Shown: in pieces, positions 17,479 to 26,021 of the stretch
Layout of the letters: each line of letters opens with the position of its first letter
How positions within the stretch are numbered: position 1 is the stretch's first letter
NCBI RefSeq assembly: GCF_028748185.1
Contig: NZ_CP118164.1
Location: 2,046,001-2,110,000 of the forward strand
Origin: Bremerella sp. P1
GTDB taxonomy: Bacteria; Planctomycetota; Planctomycetia; Pirellulales; Pirellulaceae
Direction of reading: 5' to 3'
DNA: 64,000 nt
Program-made: the position numbers and the translations under genes
Notes under the pieces: model-generated
What the model was told of the DNA's origin: nothing
What the model saw: the letters and a program-made list of their open reading frames with translations, nothing else
Database searches by the model: none

Positions 17479-18033
17479 TCAGGTTGCCGTCGAAACAATT
17501 TCTCGGGCCACCAATCGCTCTCGTAATCTTTGACGAGCACGATGAAGTCTGGCTTCCACGGCGCTGGTACTTACGCCCAGTCGCTCGCTGATCTCGCGAT
17601 AGCTCCACTGCTCGGTGTACTTGAGCAGCAGGATTTCAGCATCGCGTCTTGGTAATTCGTTCATCGCCTGACGGACTAACTCGTTGCGTTCTTCGGCCAG
17701 CAGCCAATCCAACGGGTTCGCCTCGGCGTTTGTTTTCGGGGGCAGGTTCTGCTCGACCGCATCGTGCAATTTACGAATCCGGCCTTGCTTGCGGCGATAC
17801 AAGAGAGCCTGGCGAATGGCGATCTTGTAGAGCCACGGTCCCACAGCGTTGGGGTCCCTTATCTGCTGCCAATTTTCCAACGCTGCGGTGACCGTCTCCT
17901 GCATCACGTCGTCAACCTCCACCGGATTACGAAGCCGGGCGTAAAGCGCAGTCCTCAGCCATCGCTCATGCTGCTGTAGCAGTTGTGCGGGCTCAGGCTT
18001 CACGTTGTCTCCTGGCAACTCGATGGGGTTCAT
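17479..18033 (-). CDS. ECF RNA polymerase sigma factor
   Basis: A 184-residue sigma-70 family protein with region 2 (ARLRNPVEVDDVMQETV, ~32-48, and WLYKIAIRQALLYRR) and region 4 (LPRRDAEILLLKYTEQWSYREISERLGVS, ~123-152) joined by a short linker, as in ECF factors. It heads a three-gene operon with the anti-sigma factor (6-bp gap) and the PDZ protein. It probably directs an envelope-related regulon, but no target promoter can be named from this window. Confidence 0.92.
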   Translation of the reverse strand: MNPIELPGDNVKPEPAQLLQQHERWLRTALYARLRNPVEVDDVMQETVTAALENWQQIRDPNAVGPWLYKIAIRQALLYRRKQGRIRKLHDAVEQNLPPKTNAEANPLDWLLAEERNELVRQAMNELPRRDAEILLLKYTEQWSYREISERLGVSTSAVEARLHRARQRLRERLVAREIVSTAT

Positions 18034-18303
18034 CCTGTATTCAGAGGGTTAGTTACCGCCGGGCTGAAAACCTTGCGGCCGGGACCGATAATTTTCGCAA
18101 AAAATCTCAGGTGCTTGTGCAAGCAAACTCAAACTCTTGTTCTACGTACGAAAATGTGGGTTGGTTTGTTTCGTAAATCACGGAGAACGCTAGACTTCCG
18201 GAATTTTCGGCTTGATAATGTTTCTCAAAGCACGTCCCTTTTTCTTTTCCCGGTGCGGCCCCTTCGGCCGTCAGTCTACTAGCCCCAACTGCTTGGAGTT
18301 CCG

Positions 18304-19455
18304 ATGATGAAACGCTGCTTAGCCCCTGCCGCACTATGCCTTGCGGCGATTGTAATGAGTGCTTCTGGCCTTCTGGCCGCGGAGCCTGCAGCAAAAGGAA
18401 GTGACACCCCCATGAATGTGACCGCGAGCGAGTTCGGCCAAATGCCGGATGGAACCGTGATTGCCAAGTACACGGTCGACAACGGTAACGGCGTCGTGAT
18501 GGAGCTGATCAACTACGGCGCGATCATGACCAGCCTTTCCACGCCTGACAAAAATGGCAAGTCGGCCAACATCAACGTTGGTTTCAACAACCTGGAAAGC
18601 TACTTGGGCGGTACGCCCTACTTTGGCGCCACCGTGGGCCGCTACGCCAATCGCATCGCTAAGGGCAAGTTCACCCTCGGCGGCAAGGAATACTCTCTGG
18701 CTCTCAACAATGGCCCCAACACGCTACACGGCGGTGAACAGGGTTTCGACAAGGTCGTCTGGGATTCCAAGAAGATCGAAACCGAAGAAGCCGTTGGTGT
18801 GCAGTTCGACTACACCAGCAAAGATGGCGAAGAAGGCTACCCCGGTAACCTGAAGGTCACCGTGAAGTACACCCTGACTCCAGACAACAAATTGGTGATG
18901 GATTACACAGCCACGACCGACGCCGAAACCGTGCTGAACCTGACCAACCACAACTACTGGAACCTGGCCGGTGCCACCAGTGGCAAGAATTACGATCACG
19001 AGTTGAAGCTGGAAGCCGACAAGTACCTGCCGGTCGACGAAACGCTGATTCCTACCGGCGACATGGCGTCGGTCAAAGGAACTCCGATGGACTTCACCTC
19101 GTTCAAGGCGATCGGTAAGGACATCCAAAAGACCGGCGGCGATCCGATCGGCTACGACCACTGCTACGTGCTCAACGATCAGACCGACAAGCTGTCCCTG
19201 GCCGCGACCGTCAAAGAACCCACCTCGGGTCGCGTGATGGAAGTTTGGACCACCCAGCCCGGCATCCAGTTCTACAGCGGTAACTTCCTCGATGGCAGCG
19301 ACGGCAACGCTGGGCTGAACCAGCACGAAGCATTCTGTCTGGAAACACAGCACTATCCCGATACGCCGAACCAGCCTAACTTCCCATCGGCTACCTTGAA
19401 GCCAGGGGAAACTTTCCACGAGACGACCGTCCATACGTTCTCGGTTGAAAAGTAA
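18304..19455 (+). CDS. galM: Exported aldose 1-epimerase (galactose mutarotase)
   Basis: A 383-residue GalM-type mutarotase interconverting alpha and beta aldoses. Catalytic residues appear as the His in NLTNHNYWNL and the Glu in FCLETQHYPD; the family's GRYANRI and LHGG motifs are also present. A clear signal peptide (~1-26, ending LLAAEP) precedes the domain, so it works outside the cytoplasm, unlike many GalM enzymes. It is monocistronic, with a good terminator ~25 bp past the stop. The natural sugar is not known. Confidence 0.93.
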   Translation: MMKRCLAPAALCLAAIVMSASGLLAAEPAAKGSDTPMNVTASEFGQMPDGTVIAKYTVDNGNGVVMELINYGAIMTSLSTPDKNGKSANINVGFNNLESYLGGTPYFGATVGRYANRIAKGKFTLGGKEYSLALNNGPNTLHGGEQGFDKVVWDSKKIETEEAVGVQFDYTSKDGEEGYPGNLKVTVKYTLTPDNKLVMDYTATTDAETVLNLTNHNYWNLAGATSGKNYDHELKLEADKYLPVDETLIPTGDMASVKGTPMDFTSFKAIGKDIQKTGGDPIGYDHCYVLNDQTDKLSLAATVKEPTSGRVMEVWTTQPGIQFYSGNFLDGSDGNAGLNQHEAFCLETQHYPDTPNQPNFPSATLKPGETFHETTVHTFSVEK

Positions 19456-19481
19456 TTAAGCTAACAAAGCAATCGATCAAG

Positions 19482-19515
19482 AAAGCGGCCTCGTTGATGG
19501 GGCCGCTTTTTTTTT
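19482..19515 (+). terminator. Rho-independent terminator after galM
   Basis: AAAGCGGCC (19482-19490) pairs with GGCCGCTTT (19501-19509), followed by a T run to 19515. Confidence 0.85.
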
Positions 19516-19663
19516 GTGGCCATGCTTTCCAGCAACCCAACCCCCTCACAGCGCCGCATAAAATGTGAAGTCTACTGAGTTTTTTTTCGTTCTGGCTCGT
19601 TCCTTACGGCCCGCTTGCTTGTAACATATTGGCAGCCACCCACGCCAACCATCGCCGACAAGC

Positions 19664-22105
19664 ATGAATCAGCCAGAAAACGAAGTTGTTTTAAAGATCG
19701 CCGCGGAAGCTCGGCGCCGCCAAGGTGCTGCCCGCGAAGCGTTTCTGGATGATACGTGCGGCACCGATCAGGTCCTTCGCAAGCTGGTCGAAGACAAGAT
19801 CCGCCCTAAGCCGGCAGGCACGTTGGTACCTGATCAAGCCAATGTCAGCCCGACCGTCGAAGCGCAGCCCACCTCTAAGCATTCGTTGCATCCTCGCCAG
19901 GGGCTGACTACGCGTTACCTGCCAGGCACAAGCTTTTTGGTGCGCGTTTGGGCTTCGAGTCTGTATCGCAAGATCGCGATTGTCAGCTTCATCGTGCTGA
20001 TTATCTTGCTGGGTATCGGCGCGCGTTACATGGTCTGGAACGAACTCAGCAAAGTCCGCGAGCAAGAATTCACCGCGCTGCTGTCGGCCGACGTTCAGGC
20101 CCTGACCTCGTGGATCGAAACTCGCAAAGAGCACGTTTCGGTCGTCGCCAAAGATCAAGACGTGCGCGAAGCGATCCTCAGCCTGGTCAATGAAAAGCGA
20201 ACCCTGCGCGACAAGTACTCGGCCGCGGATGTCCGAGAACAACTCGATTTCTTTCGCGAGCGTTTCCCGAAGTTCACCCGCCTTCGCGGCGAGGCGCAAC
20301 GCTTTGTTGAAGAGAACGAGCCTATCGAGCTCGATCTAAGCAATGGGCCAACCCCTCGGAATCAGCCGGGCCTGATTGCCGATGAAGGCGTTTACTTCGT
20401 CGCCGACGCCGCCGGCACGATCCTCGCTTCCACCGAAGAGGAAGCAATCAATCAGAAGCTGGCAGGCACGCGCCGGACGCAGGTCTTTTCGGATATCTTC
20501 CAAAACAAAGCTGGCTTCATTCCGCCGATGCGTCCCGAACACGAAATGACCATTCCCGGTACGCGTCCCGATGTTGCGTTTACTTGGGTCTATCAACCCA
20601 TCTACGACGACTTCAACGTGCCGACGGCGATCCTTTGCTTCGGTTACTATTCTGTCGGCAACTTTACCAAGTCGCTCATCAGTGCCCGAACCGGCATGAC
20701 AGGCGAAGCGTACGCATTTGATGCCAACGGCCTGATGCTGACCGAAAGCCGCTTCACGAAAGACCTGTGGCGAATGGGGATCTTGCCGGAAGGAGAACCG
20801 ACGCGGGCCAATCTCATGCTCCGTCCTCCCTTCGCCATGGAGCACCCCAACCCCGAAAATCATAGCCGCTTCACGCGAATGATCGGCGAAGCCATCGCCG
20901 AACACAGCAGTGGGCCGAAGTCAGGCGTGATGATGACGCCCTACCTCAATTACCGAGGACACTACGTCGTCGGCGCGTGGCAGTGGATCGACGAGTACAA
21001 CTTTGGGGTCGCGTACGAGATTGAATCGCAGGAGTCGTTCCGCCCCTTCACCATCATTTCATATACGCAGTACGCCTTGCTGCTATTGATCGCCGGGTTT
21101 GCCGGGCTCGCGTATTACGCCGCATCTTCGCTGGTGCAAATGCGCCGCACTATTGGCGAACACACGGTCGTCGGTGCTTATGAACTCCTCCGCAAAATTG
21201 GCGAAGGGGGCATGGGACAGGTTTACCTTGCCCGGCATCAAATGCTCAAGCGTCCCACGGCCGTCAAGCTGATGCGTCCCGAGCAAACCGACGCTTCACT
21301 GCTCAAACGGTTCGAACGAGAAGTTCAACTCTCGAGCCGGCTGAAGCATCCCAACACGGTCGAGATCTACGACTACGGCAAGACGCCGGACGACATCTTC
21401 TACTACGCGATGGAATACCTGGACGGCATCACGATCGAAGTCCTCGTGCGGCAGTATGGCTGGCAGCCCGTCTCCCGCACGTTGTGGGTGATGCGACAAG
21501 TGGCCGCGTCGCTTCGCGAAGCCCACGAGAGCGGCCTCATCCATCGCGACATCAAGCCGCTCAACATCATGCTTTGCCGTGTCGGTGGCGAGTACGACGT
21601 CGCTAAGGTTTTGGACTTCGGACTGGTGAAAAATCTTTCGGCCGATCCCGGGGCGACCATCGTCACCAACACGACCGAGATCAGCGGCACGCCAATGTAC
21701 ATTCCGCCAGAACGGGTCAAGCATCCAACGCAGGCCGATCCTCGCGTTGACATCTATGCCCTGGGCGCAACGGCGTTTTTCATGCTGACCGGGCAGACCA
21801 TCTTCAACGCTGCCAGCGCTGTGGATGTCTTGGTGCAGATCGTGACCAAGTCGATTCCGTCGGTGAAAGAAGCTTCTGACCGGGTTATCCCCGATGCCCT
21901 GCAAGACCTCATCTCACGCTGCCTGGCGAAGGACCCGAAAGATCGTCCTCAGACAGCCGAAGAAGTCCTGAAGGAAGTCGAGAAGCTGATGGACGACTTC
22001 CCCTGGACCCAACAAGATGCCGAAGACTGGTGGGAGAACAACATCCCTGTCGACGAGCTGATTGAAATGGTCATCCAAGAGCCGGAACAACGACTGCTGC
22101 CGTAG
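19664..22105 (+). CDS. Receptor-like Ser/Thr protein kinase with extracytoplasmic sensor
   Basis: An 813-residue PknB-like kinase in an unusual order: a short N-terminal cytoplasmic region, TM helix (~104-122), a ~340-residue extracytoplasmic domain resembling Cache-type sensors (it ends with an IDEYNFGVAYEI-like strand), a second TM helix (~464-490) and a C-terminal kinase domain from ~506. Kinase motifs: G-x-G-G-M-G loop, AVKLM lysine, HRDIKPLN, DFGLVKN and a GTPMYIPPE activation segment. It should phosphorylate cytoplasmic proteins in response to an external ligand. Sensor family is inferred from topology; targets unknown. It is followed by a convergent sufE. Confidence 0.9.
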   Translation: MNQPENEVVLKIAAEARRRQGAAREAFLDDTCGTDQVLRKLVEDKIRPKPAGTLVPDQANVSPTVEAQPTSKHSLHPRQGLTTRYLPGTSFLVRVWASSLYRKIAIVSFIVLIILLGIGARYMVWNELSKVREQEFTALLSADVQALTSWIETRKEHVSVVAKDQDVREAILSLVNEKRTLRDKYSAADVREQLDFFRERFPKFTRLRGEAQRFVEENEPIELDLSNGPTPRNQPGLIADEGVYFVADAAGTILASTEEEAINQKLAGTRRTQVFSDIFQNKAGFIPPMRPEHEMTIPGTRPDVAFTWVYQPIYDDFNVPTAILCFGYYSVGNFTKSLISARTGMTGEAYAFDANGLMLTESRFTKDLWRMGILPEGEPTRANLMLRPPFAMEHPNPENHSRFTRMIGEAIAEHSSGPKSGVMMTPYLNYRGHYVVGAWQWIDEYNFGVAYEIESQESFRPFTIISYTQYALLLLIAGFAGLAYYAASSLVQMRRTIGEHTVVGAYELLRKIGEGGMGQVYLARHQMLKRPTAVKLMRPEQTDASLLKRFEREVQLSSRLKHPNTVEIYDYGKTPDDIFYYAMEYLDGITIEVLVRQYGWQPVSRTLWVMRQVAASLREAHESGLIHRDIKPLNIMLCRVGGEYDVAKVLDFGLVKNLSADPGATIVTNTTEISGTPMYIPPERVKHPTQADPRVDIYALGATAFFMLTGQTIFNAASAVDVLVQIVTKSIPSVKEASDRVIPDALQDLISRCLAKDPKDRPQTAEEVLKEVEKLMDDFPWTQQDAEDWWENNIPVDELIEMVIQEPEQRLLP

Positions 22106-22124
22106 CACCGGCCCTTTTCGCACG

Positions 22125-22580
22125 TTAGCGAACGCTGACGGCGATCTCGTGGATCTTGCGTACCATCGAATGCAGGCCATTCGAGCGAGCTGGCACCAGG
22201 TGCTTTTCGAGCTTGAGCGTATCGAATAACCCTCGCAGGTCGAAGTCGAGAATCTCTTGAGGGCTCTTGCCTGAGAGCAACATCACCAGGATGCCGACCA
22301 AGCCTTTCACGATATGGGCATCGCTATCGGCCTGGAAGACGATTTTCTTTTCCTGCCCCTCGGCCTCGACAACTTCCGGGACGAGCCAAACCTGGCTCTG
22401 GCATCCTTGCACCTTGAATTCGTCGCGCCGCAGCTGGTCTGGTAGATCGGGAAGTTCGCGTCCCAGTTCAATGATCAATTTGAGTCGCTCTTCCTTCGTT
22501 TCAGCGAACTCGAAGTCATCGATCAATTCTTCCGCGGTTAAGGTGGGCGGTTCGTTCAACGTGAGTCTCTTCATTTTCAA
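22125..22580 (-). CDS. sufE: SufE-like Fe-S assembly sulfur acceptor
   Basis: A 151-residue SufE family protein. The sulfur-accepting cysteine is C60 in KVQGCQSQVW, with the family's R-x-D-E-F-K-V and LVGILVMLLSGKSPQEIL segments on either side. It accepts sulfur from a SufS-type cysteine desulfurase for Fe-S cluster assembly. No suf operon is here, as is common for stand-alone sufE. It lies 33 bp downstream of a thioredoxin-like gene on the same strand and may be co-transcribed with it. Confidence 0.93.
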   Translation of the reverse strand: MKMKRLTLNEPPTLTAEELIDDFEFAETKEERLKLIIELGRELPDLPDQLRRDEFKVQGCQSQVWLVPEVVEAEGQEKKIVFQADSDAHIVKGLVGILVMLLSGKSPQEILDFDLRGLFDTLKLEKHLVPARSNGLHSMVRKIHEIAVSVR

Positions 22581-22613
22581 TCGAATAATTCGTCTACTAC
22601 CACTACTTCTATT

Positions 22614-23195
22614 CTAGTCGCCGTGCTTCTCGCGAAGACGGGTCGACGTGCGGCAAATCCACTGGTGGCGTTCAAACTGGTCGACCCATTCAGCCAACAC
22701 GCTGGTGGTCAGGGCATCCATCTCGCCGGCCGCATGTAGCGAGATGCCGGTGCTGCAGGCAGCTCCGCCGAGCTTCTCGACCATTTGACGATACTTGGCC
22801 AGGGTCCGATCGCCATACATGCCGGTCACTTGATCATCTTCGTTCAAAAAGACAACAACCGGAACACGATTTCCGCCGCACACCTTGATCGCTTCCTTCA
22901 AATCATCCGGGGCATCGTCTCGATCGATGTAGCGAACGTGGATATTGGAGGATGCCTGATCAATTAACTGCAGCATCGGGCACTGATCAACACAATCGCC
23001 GCACCAGGCCCCGCTCAAGCAAAGAACGTGCATCTCGCGGGTGAAGCTGGCCAGCAACGTCTTCTGGGCATCACTAAGCGACAGCGTCTGAAGTTTCGCA
23101 CTCCAGCGTTCTTTCTGATTGTCGTTGGCGTACTTCGCCAGAAAGTCTTCGTAGGAGAGGCCAGAGGAAAAAAGAGTGGGCCAGTCGAGGGACAT
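22614..23195 (-). CDS. Thioredoxin family protein
   Basis: A 193-residue thioredoxin fold with active site C65-G-D-C68 in SGAWCGDCVD and the cis-Pro in NRVPVVVFLN. The N-terminal ~50 residues form an extra helical segment. No signal peptide, so it is probably cytoplasmic. The CGDC site and the companion sufE suggest redox or thiol handling, but the partner is unknown. The start is the ATG at 23195, with a short upstream region. Confidence 0.87.
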   Translation of the reverse strand: MSLDWPTLFSSGLSYEDFLAKYANDNQKERWSAKLQTLSLSDAQKTLLASFTREMHVLCLSGAWCGDCVDQCPMLQLIDQASSNIHVRYIDRDDAPDDLKEAIKVCGGNRVPVVVFLNEDDQVTGMYGDRTLAKYRQMVEKLGGAACSTGISLHAAGEMDALTTSVLAEWVDQFERHQWICRTSTRLREKHGD

Positions 23196-23532
23196 ATTCT
23201 TACTTCAATTCAAAAAATGGACGGTTCGGTGAACACGTGTGTCAGTGGCCACAAAATGGCCAAGTTTTCAGTGTTCAGTTTTCAGTCAGACCAAGGTCTT
23301 TTCCCACTGAAAACTGAACGCTGAAAACTTCGATCTGCCGGCATCGCCGCTGTAACCACGGCTACCCGCAGAATCGCAACCGGGTCGATGCCTTCGGAGG
23401 CAGCAGTTGCGTGCATTTTAGGCAGCAAGTGCTTGGCTGATTAGGGGCGGTCAAAAAAACTACAAGCAGTTTCCTACCCGAAAACCGGGAAATGAGCCGA
23501 TTTTGGCGCGTTTTCGCGGCGCGCTGAAGAAT
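23196..23532. other. Intergenic region with a dispersed-type inverted repeat
   Basis: No gene seen. It holds a 25-bp hairpin repeat and otherwise AT-rich sequence leading into a sigma-54-type promoter. A 66-codon minus-strand frame at 23474-23674 overlaps that promoter and the structured RNA and is not gene-like. Confidence 0.5.
23262..23330. repeat. Long inverted repeat (25-bp arms, one mismatch)
   Basis: Arms 23262-23286 and 23306-23330 pair with one G-T mismatch around a 19-nt loop. The arms are built from short repeats of GTTTTCAG/GTTCAG units. It resembles a dispersed palindromic element; other copies would need to be searched for in the genome. Confidence 0.75.
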
Positions 23533-23548
23533 TGGCACACCGAATGCA
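23533..23548 (+). promoter_or_regulatory. Sigma-54 (-24/-12) promoter for the structured RNA
   Basis: TGGCAC (-24 box, GG at 23534-23535) and ATGCA (-12 box, GC at 23546-23547) have the exact spacing of the consensus TGGCAC-N5-TTGCA, with one mismatch (A for the first T). The predicted start of transcription is near 23559. Confidence 0.6.
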
Positions 23549-23558
23549 TCTAAGGTAG

Positions 23559-23854
23559 AGCGAAAGCGAATCAGAAGGAGATTCGGAACCGGTTACGAAG
23601 GATCGTGTAACTCGGAATTCTCGCTTCTGAAAAGCATACGCTTGCCCCGTGCTTCTGTAACAGGGAGTGCTCACAGAAGTGGGACAAGCTTATTGACTTC
23701 GCTTTCCAACCGAACAAGACAATCAAGATCATCTCCAAGTGATCTGACCCGAACAGTGTGGAAGCATGATGGGGTGTTGTTCGCGTGCAGTGGGGCTGCC
23801 GCGAACGGTAGTCGAGGTTGAGGAGGTTTTGCCTCCTTAACCTCGGCTATTTTT
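23559..23854 (+). ncRNA. Probable sigma-54-driven structured small RNA (~296 nt)
   Basis: Between a -24/-12 promoter and a strong terminator, the strand folds into at least five helices. A bulged long hairpin spans 23571-23630 (outer arms TCAGAAG/CTTCTGA). A 14-pair interrupted helix joins 23641-23658 with 23673-23688. A 6-bp hairpin lies at 23726-23745, an 11-bp hairpin at 23779-23806 and the 14-bp terminator at 23813-23845. No convincing ORF is present. A PII gene with its own sigma-54 promoter follows ~340 bp downstream, so a nitrogen-responsive regulatory RNA is the leading idea. It could instead be a constitutive structural RNA such as a 6S-type RNA; no known family was recognised. Confidence 0.6.
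23813..23854 (+). terminator. Rho-independent terminator of the structured RNA
   Basis: A 14-bp stem with one G-T pair (arms 23813-23826 and 23832-23845), 5-nt loop TTTTG, followed by a T5 tract at 23850-23854. Confidence 0.85.
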
Positions 23855-24034
23855 ATGCGCTAAAGGATATTCTACGGAACTTTTTCCTGTCACCATCTTA
23901 GGCAGTTTTCTCTTTCGCTGCTGATTTGTCACGCAGAAGTTTACTAGAGAAAAGCAACTTGGGAAAAGTTTCGTTGACTTAAACCACTATGTCGTTGATA
24001 TTTACAGAATGACGGCACGCACTGACAGCTTATT

Positions 24035-24050
24035 TGGCATAGTGGTTGCA
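24035..24050 (+). promoter_or_regulatory. Sigma-54 (-24/-12) promoter of the PII gene
   Basis: TGGCAT (-24 box, GG at 24036-24037) and TTGCA (-12 box, GC at 24048-24049) with exact consensus spacing. Transcription would start near 24061, giving a ~135-nt leader before the PII start codon. Confidence 0.75.
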
Positions 24051-24165
24051 AACAAGCGGGAGCAATGGACAACTAGGTCACCCGCTCATCATGCACTCGC
24101 TCTCCGCCTTGTTTAGTGCATGGCTCCACTTTGTAAGAGCATCCCGTTGCGACCTGTCCTTATAA

Positions 24166-24534
<369 letters not shown>

Positions 24535-24604
24535 TCCTCAATCGAAAACAAGTCGAAGCGGCTCAGCGCACAGCCATTCGACCACCAAGTCAATCTCTCT
24601 CTCG

Positions 24605-24634
24605 AAAAGCCGGCCCCCTGGGTCGGCTTTTTTT
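24605..24634 (+). terminator. Rho-independent terminator after the PII gene
   Basis: AAAAGCCGGCC (24605-24615) pairs with GGTCGGCTTTT (24621-24631) through one G-T pair, followed by further Ts. Confidence 0.85.
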
Positions 24635-24657
24635 ATTGGAGAAGAGAACGGTGGGTC

Positions 24658-25050
24658 TTAATAATGATCAGCGGTCGAACGGGTCGAACGGCGACGATGC
24701 GAGTAAAGACGCATTCGCCGTGGAGCAGCCGGTTGGCTTTCGTCGATCACGTGCCCCGACAGCAGTCGGTAGAAGAACAGAATGATGAACGCTCCGCCGG
24801 TCGCCACGGCAAAGCCCAGCGGACTTAGCGGCGAAACCTTGTAGCCTTCAAAGAACAGGGACAGCATTCCGCAGCCGATCACCGATCCGCCAATCCCCAT
24901 AGCCAAGGTAGCAATCGGCCCACCAGGATCTCGACCAGGCATAATCGCTTTGGCAAACAGTCCGGTGAGCGTACCGAAACCGACCCACGTCAGGAACAGA
25001 TTGGCCCACACTTCAAAATGCTCGGATACCTGTAACGCCTCGTCACCCAT
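24658..25050 (-). CDS. GlsB/YeaQ/YmgE family stress-associated membrane protein
   Basis: A 130-residue integral membrane protein with Gly-rich hydrophobic helices. The N-terminal part (GLFAKAIMPGRDPGGPIATLAMGIGGSVIG) matches the transglycosylase-associated GlsB/YeaQ family pattern. The C-terminal ~25 residues are a cytoplasmic Arg-rich tail. Members are linked to envelope stress responses, but biochemistry is unknown. Its gene converges on the PII terminator. Confidence 0.85.
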   Translation of the reverse strand: MGDEALQVSEHFEVWANLFLTWVGFGTLTGLFAKAIMPGRDPGGPIATLAMGIGGSVIGCGMLSLFFEGYKVSPLSPLGFAVATGGAFIILFFYRLLSGHVIDESQPAAPRRMRLYSHRRRSTRSTADHY

Positions 25051-25338
25051 AACCGCCTACCTTCACCATGCTAGCAACCGGGGAGGAGTTTCCCCGCGAG
25101 AAGTCGACCTAAGAATAGGTGTCGTCAGGTGCGGCCCAAAAATTTGCCGATTATGCCGATCGATACGGAAAAGGCAGCATTCGCCCGGCGCCAGGAAGTG
25201 GCAATCGCGAGAAATCGACTATAATAAGGACGAAAGTGTGCGGCGGAATGGATCGTCAGACGTCGCACCTTTTGCTCGATCCCGGACAGATCAGCCCCTT
25301 ATCTTGCGATTGCACGGTTTCCTTCGCGGAGGTGTCAC

Positions 25339-25947
25339 ATGCGAACTCTTATCCCTATGTTCGCCTTGTCGCTGTGTGCGGCAGTTGCCATTGGATGCAC
25401 GAAGTTCCAAGCCCCAGATCTTCCCGACAGCTCAAGTAGCCCCTTGGCCTCGGATGCTCGCTCGAATCAGATTGTTTCGCTGCAACTCGGCCAACAGCCT
25501 GGCGCGTTTCAGGTTGAGGACGTCACCGGCCCGGCCGCTGGCGAGTTCCTCTGTTATCGCTGCAAATACAGCGGCAAGCCGACCGTCGTCATCTTTGCCC
25601 GGGAAGTGAACGATTCGGTCACCAGCCTGGTTCAGCAGATCGATCGCAAGGTCGCCGAGAACGCCGATAAGAAGCTCTCCGCGTTCATGGTCGTCGTGGG
25701 CGATAATACCGAGGAGATCAAACCGACCTTACAGCGAGTTCAGGTCGCCCAGCACATCGAGAACACTCCGCTGACCGTCTTCAACGAAAAGGAAGGCCCC
25801 GCCGGCTACGGCCTGAACCCCGACACGCGGATCCAGGTCATGATGTGGAATGACGACGGCCTGAAGGTCAACAAGCCGCTGGGAGCTCACCTTTCCAAGG
25901 AAGAGATCTCCGAGATCGTTGGCCAGACCAGCGAGATTCTGAACTAA
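25339..25947 (+). CDS. Exported thioredoxin-like lipoprotein
   Basis: A 202-residue protein with a lipobox (A-I-G-C, Cys20), so it should be a lipoprotein. A redoxin-type segment follows: LCYRCKYSGKPTVVIFAR, where C-Y-R-C takes the place of the thioredoxin C-x-x-C, then a Trx-like VVGDNTEE strand and TPLTVFNE (cis-Pro region). It resembles the small TlpA-like lipoproteins common in planctomycetes. Start is the ATG with GGAGG 6 nt upstream. The Ada gene begins ~75 bp later in the same direction. Confidence 0.83.
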   Translation: MRTLIPMFALSLCAAVAIGCTKFQAPDLPDSSSSPLASDARSNQIVSLQLGQQPGAFQVEDVTGPAAGEFLCYRCKYSGKPTVVIFAREVNDSVTSLVQQIDRKVAENADKKLSAFMVVVGDNTEEIKPTLQRVQVAQHIENTPLTVFNEKEGPAGYGLNPDTRIQVMMWNDDGLKVNKPLGAHLSKEEISEIVGQTSEILN

Positions 25948-26021
25948 CGAGAATCTCGCGTTCTGAATTGTTTGTTCCGTTTTCGGTCGCCAGGCTCGCG
26001 TCGCGTTCCTACAGTAATGCC

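Noticed and set aside
23766-23838. 24-codon frame (starting ATGATG) inside the structured RNA
   Set aside because: No real ribosome site, and it runs through the terminator stem; better explained as RNA structure.
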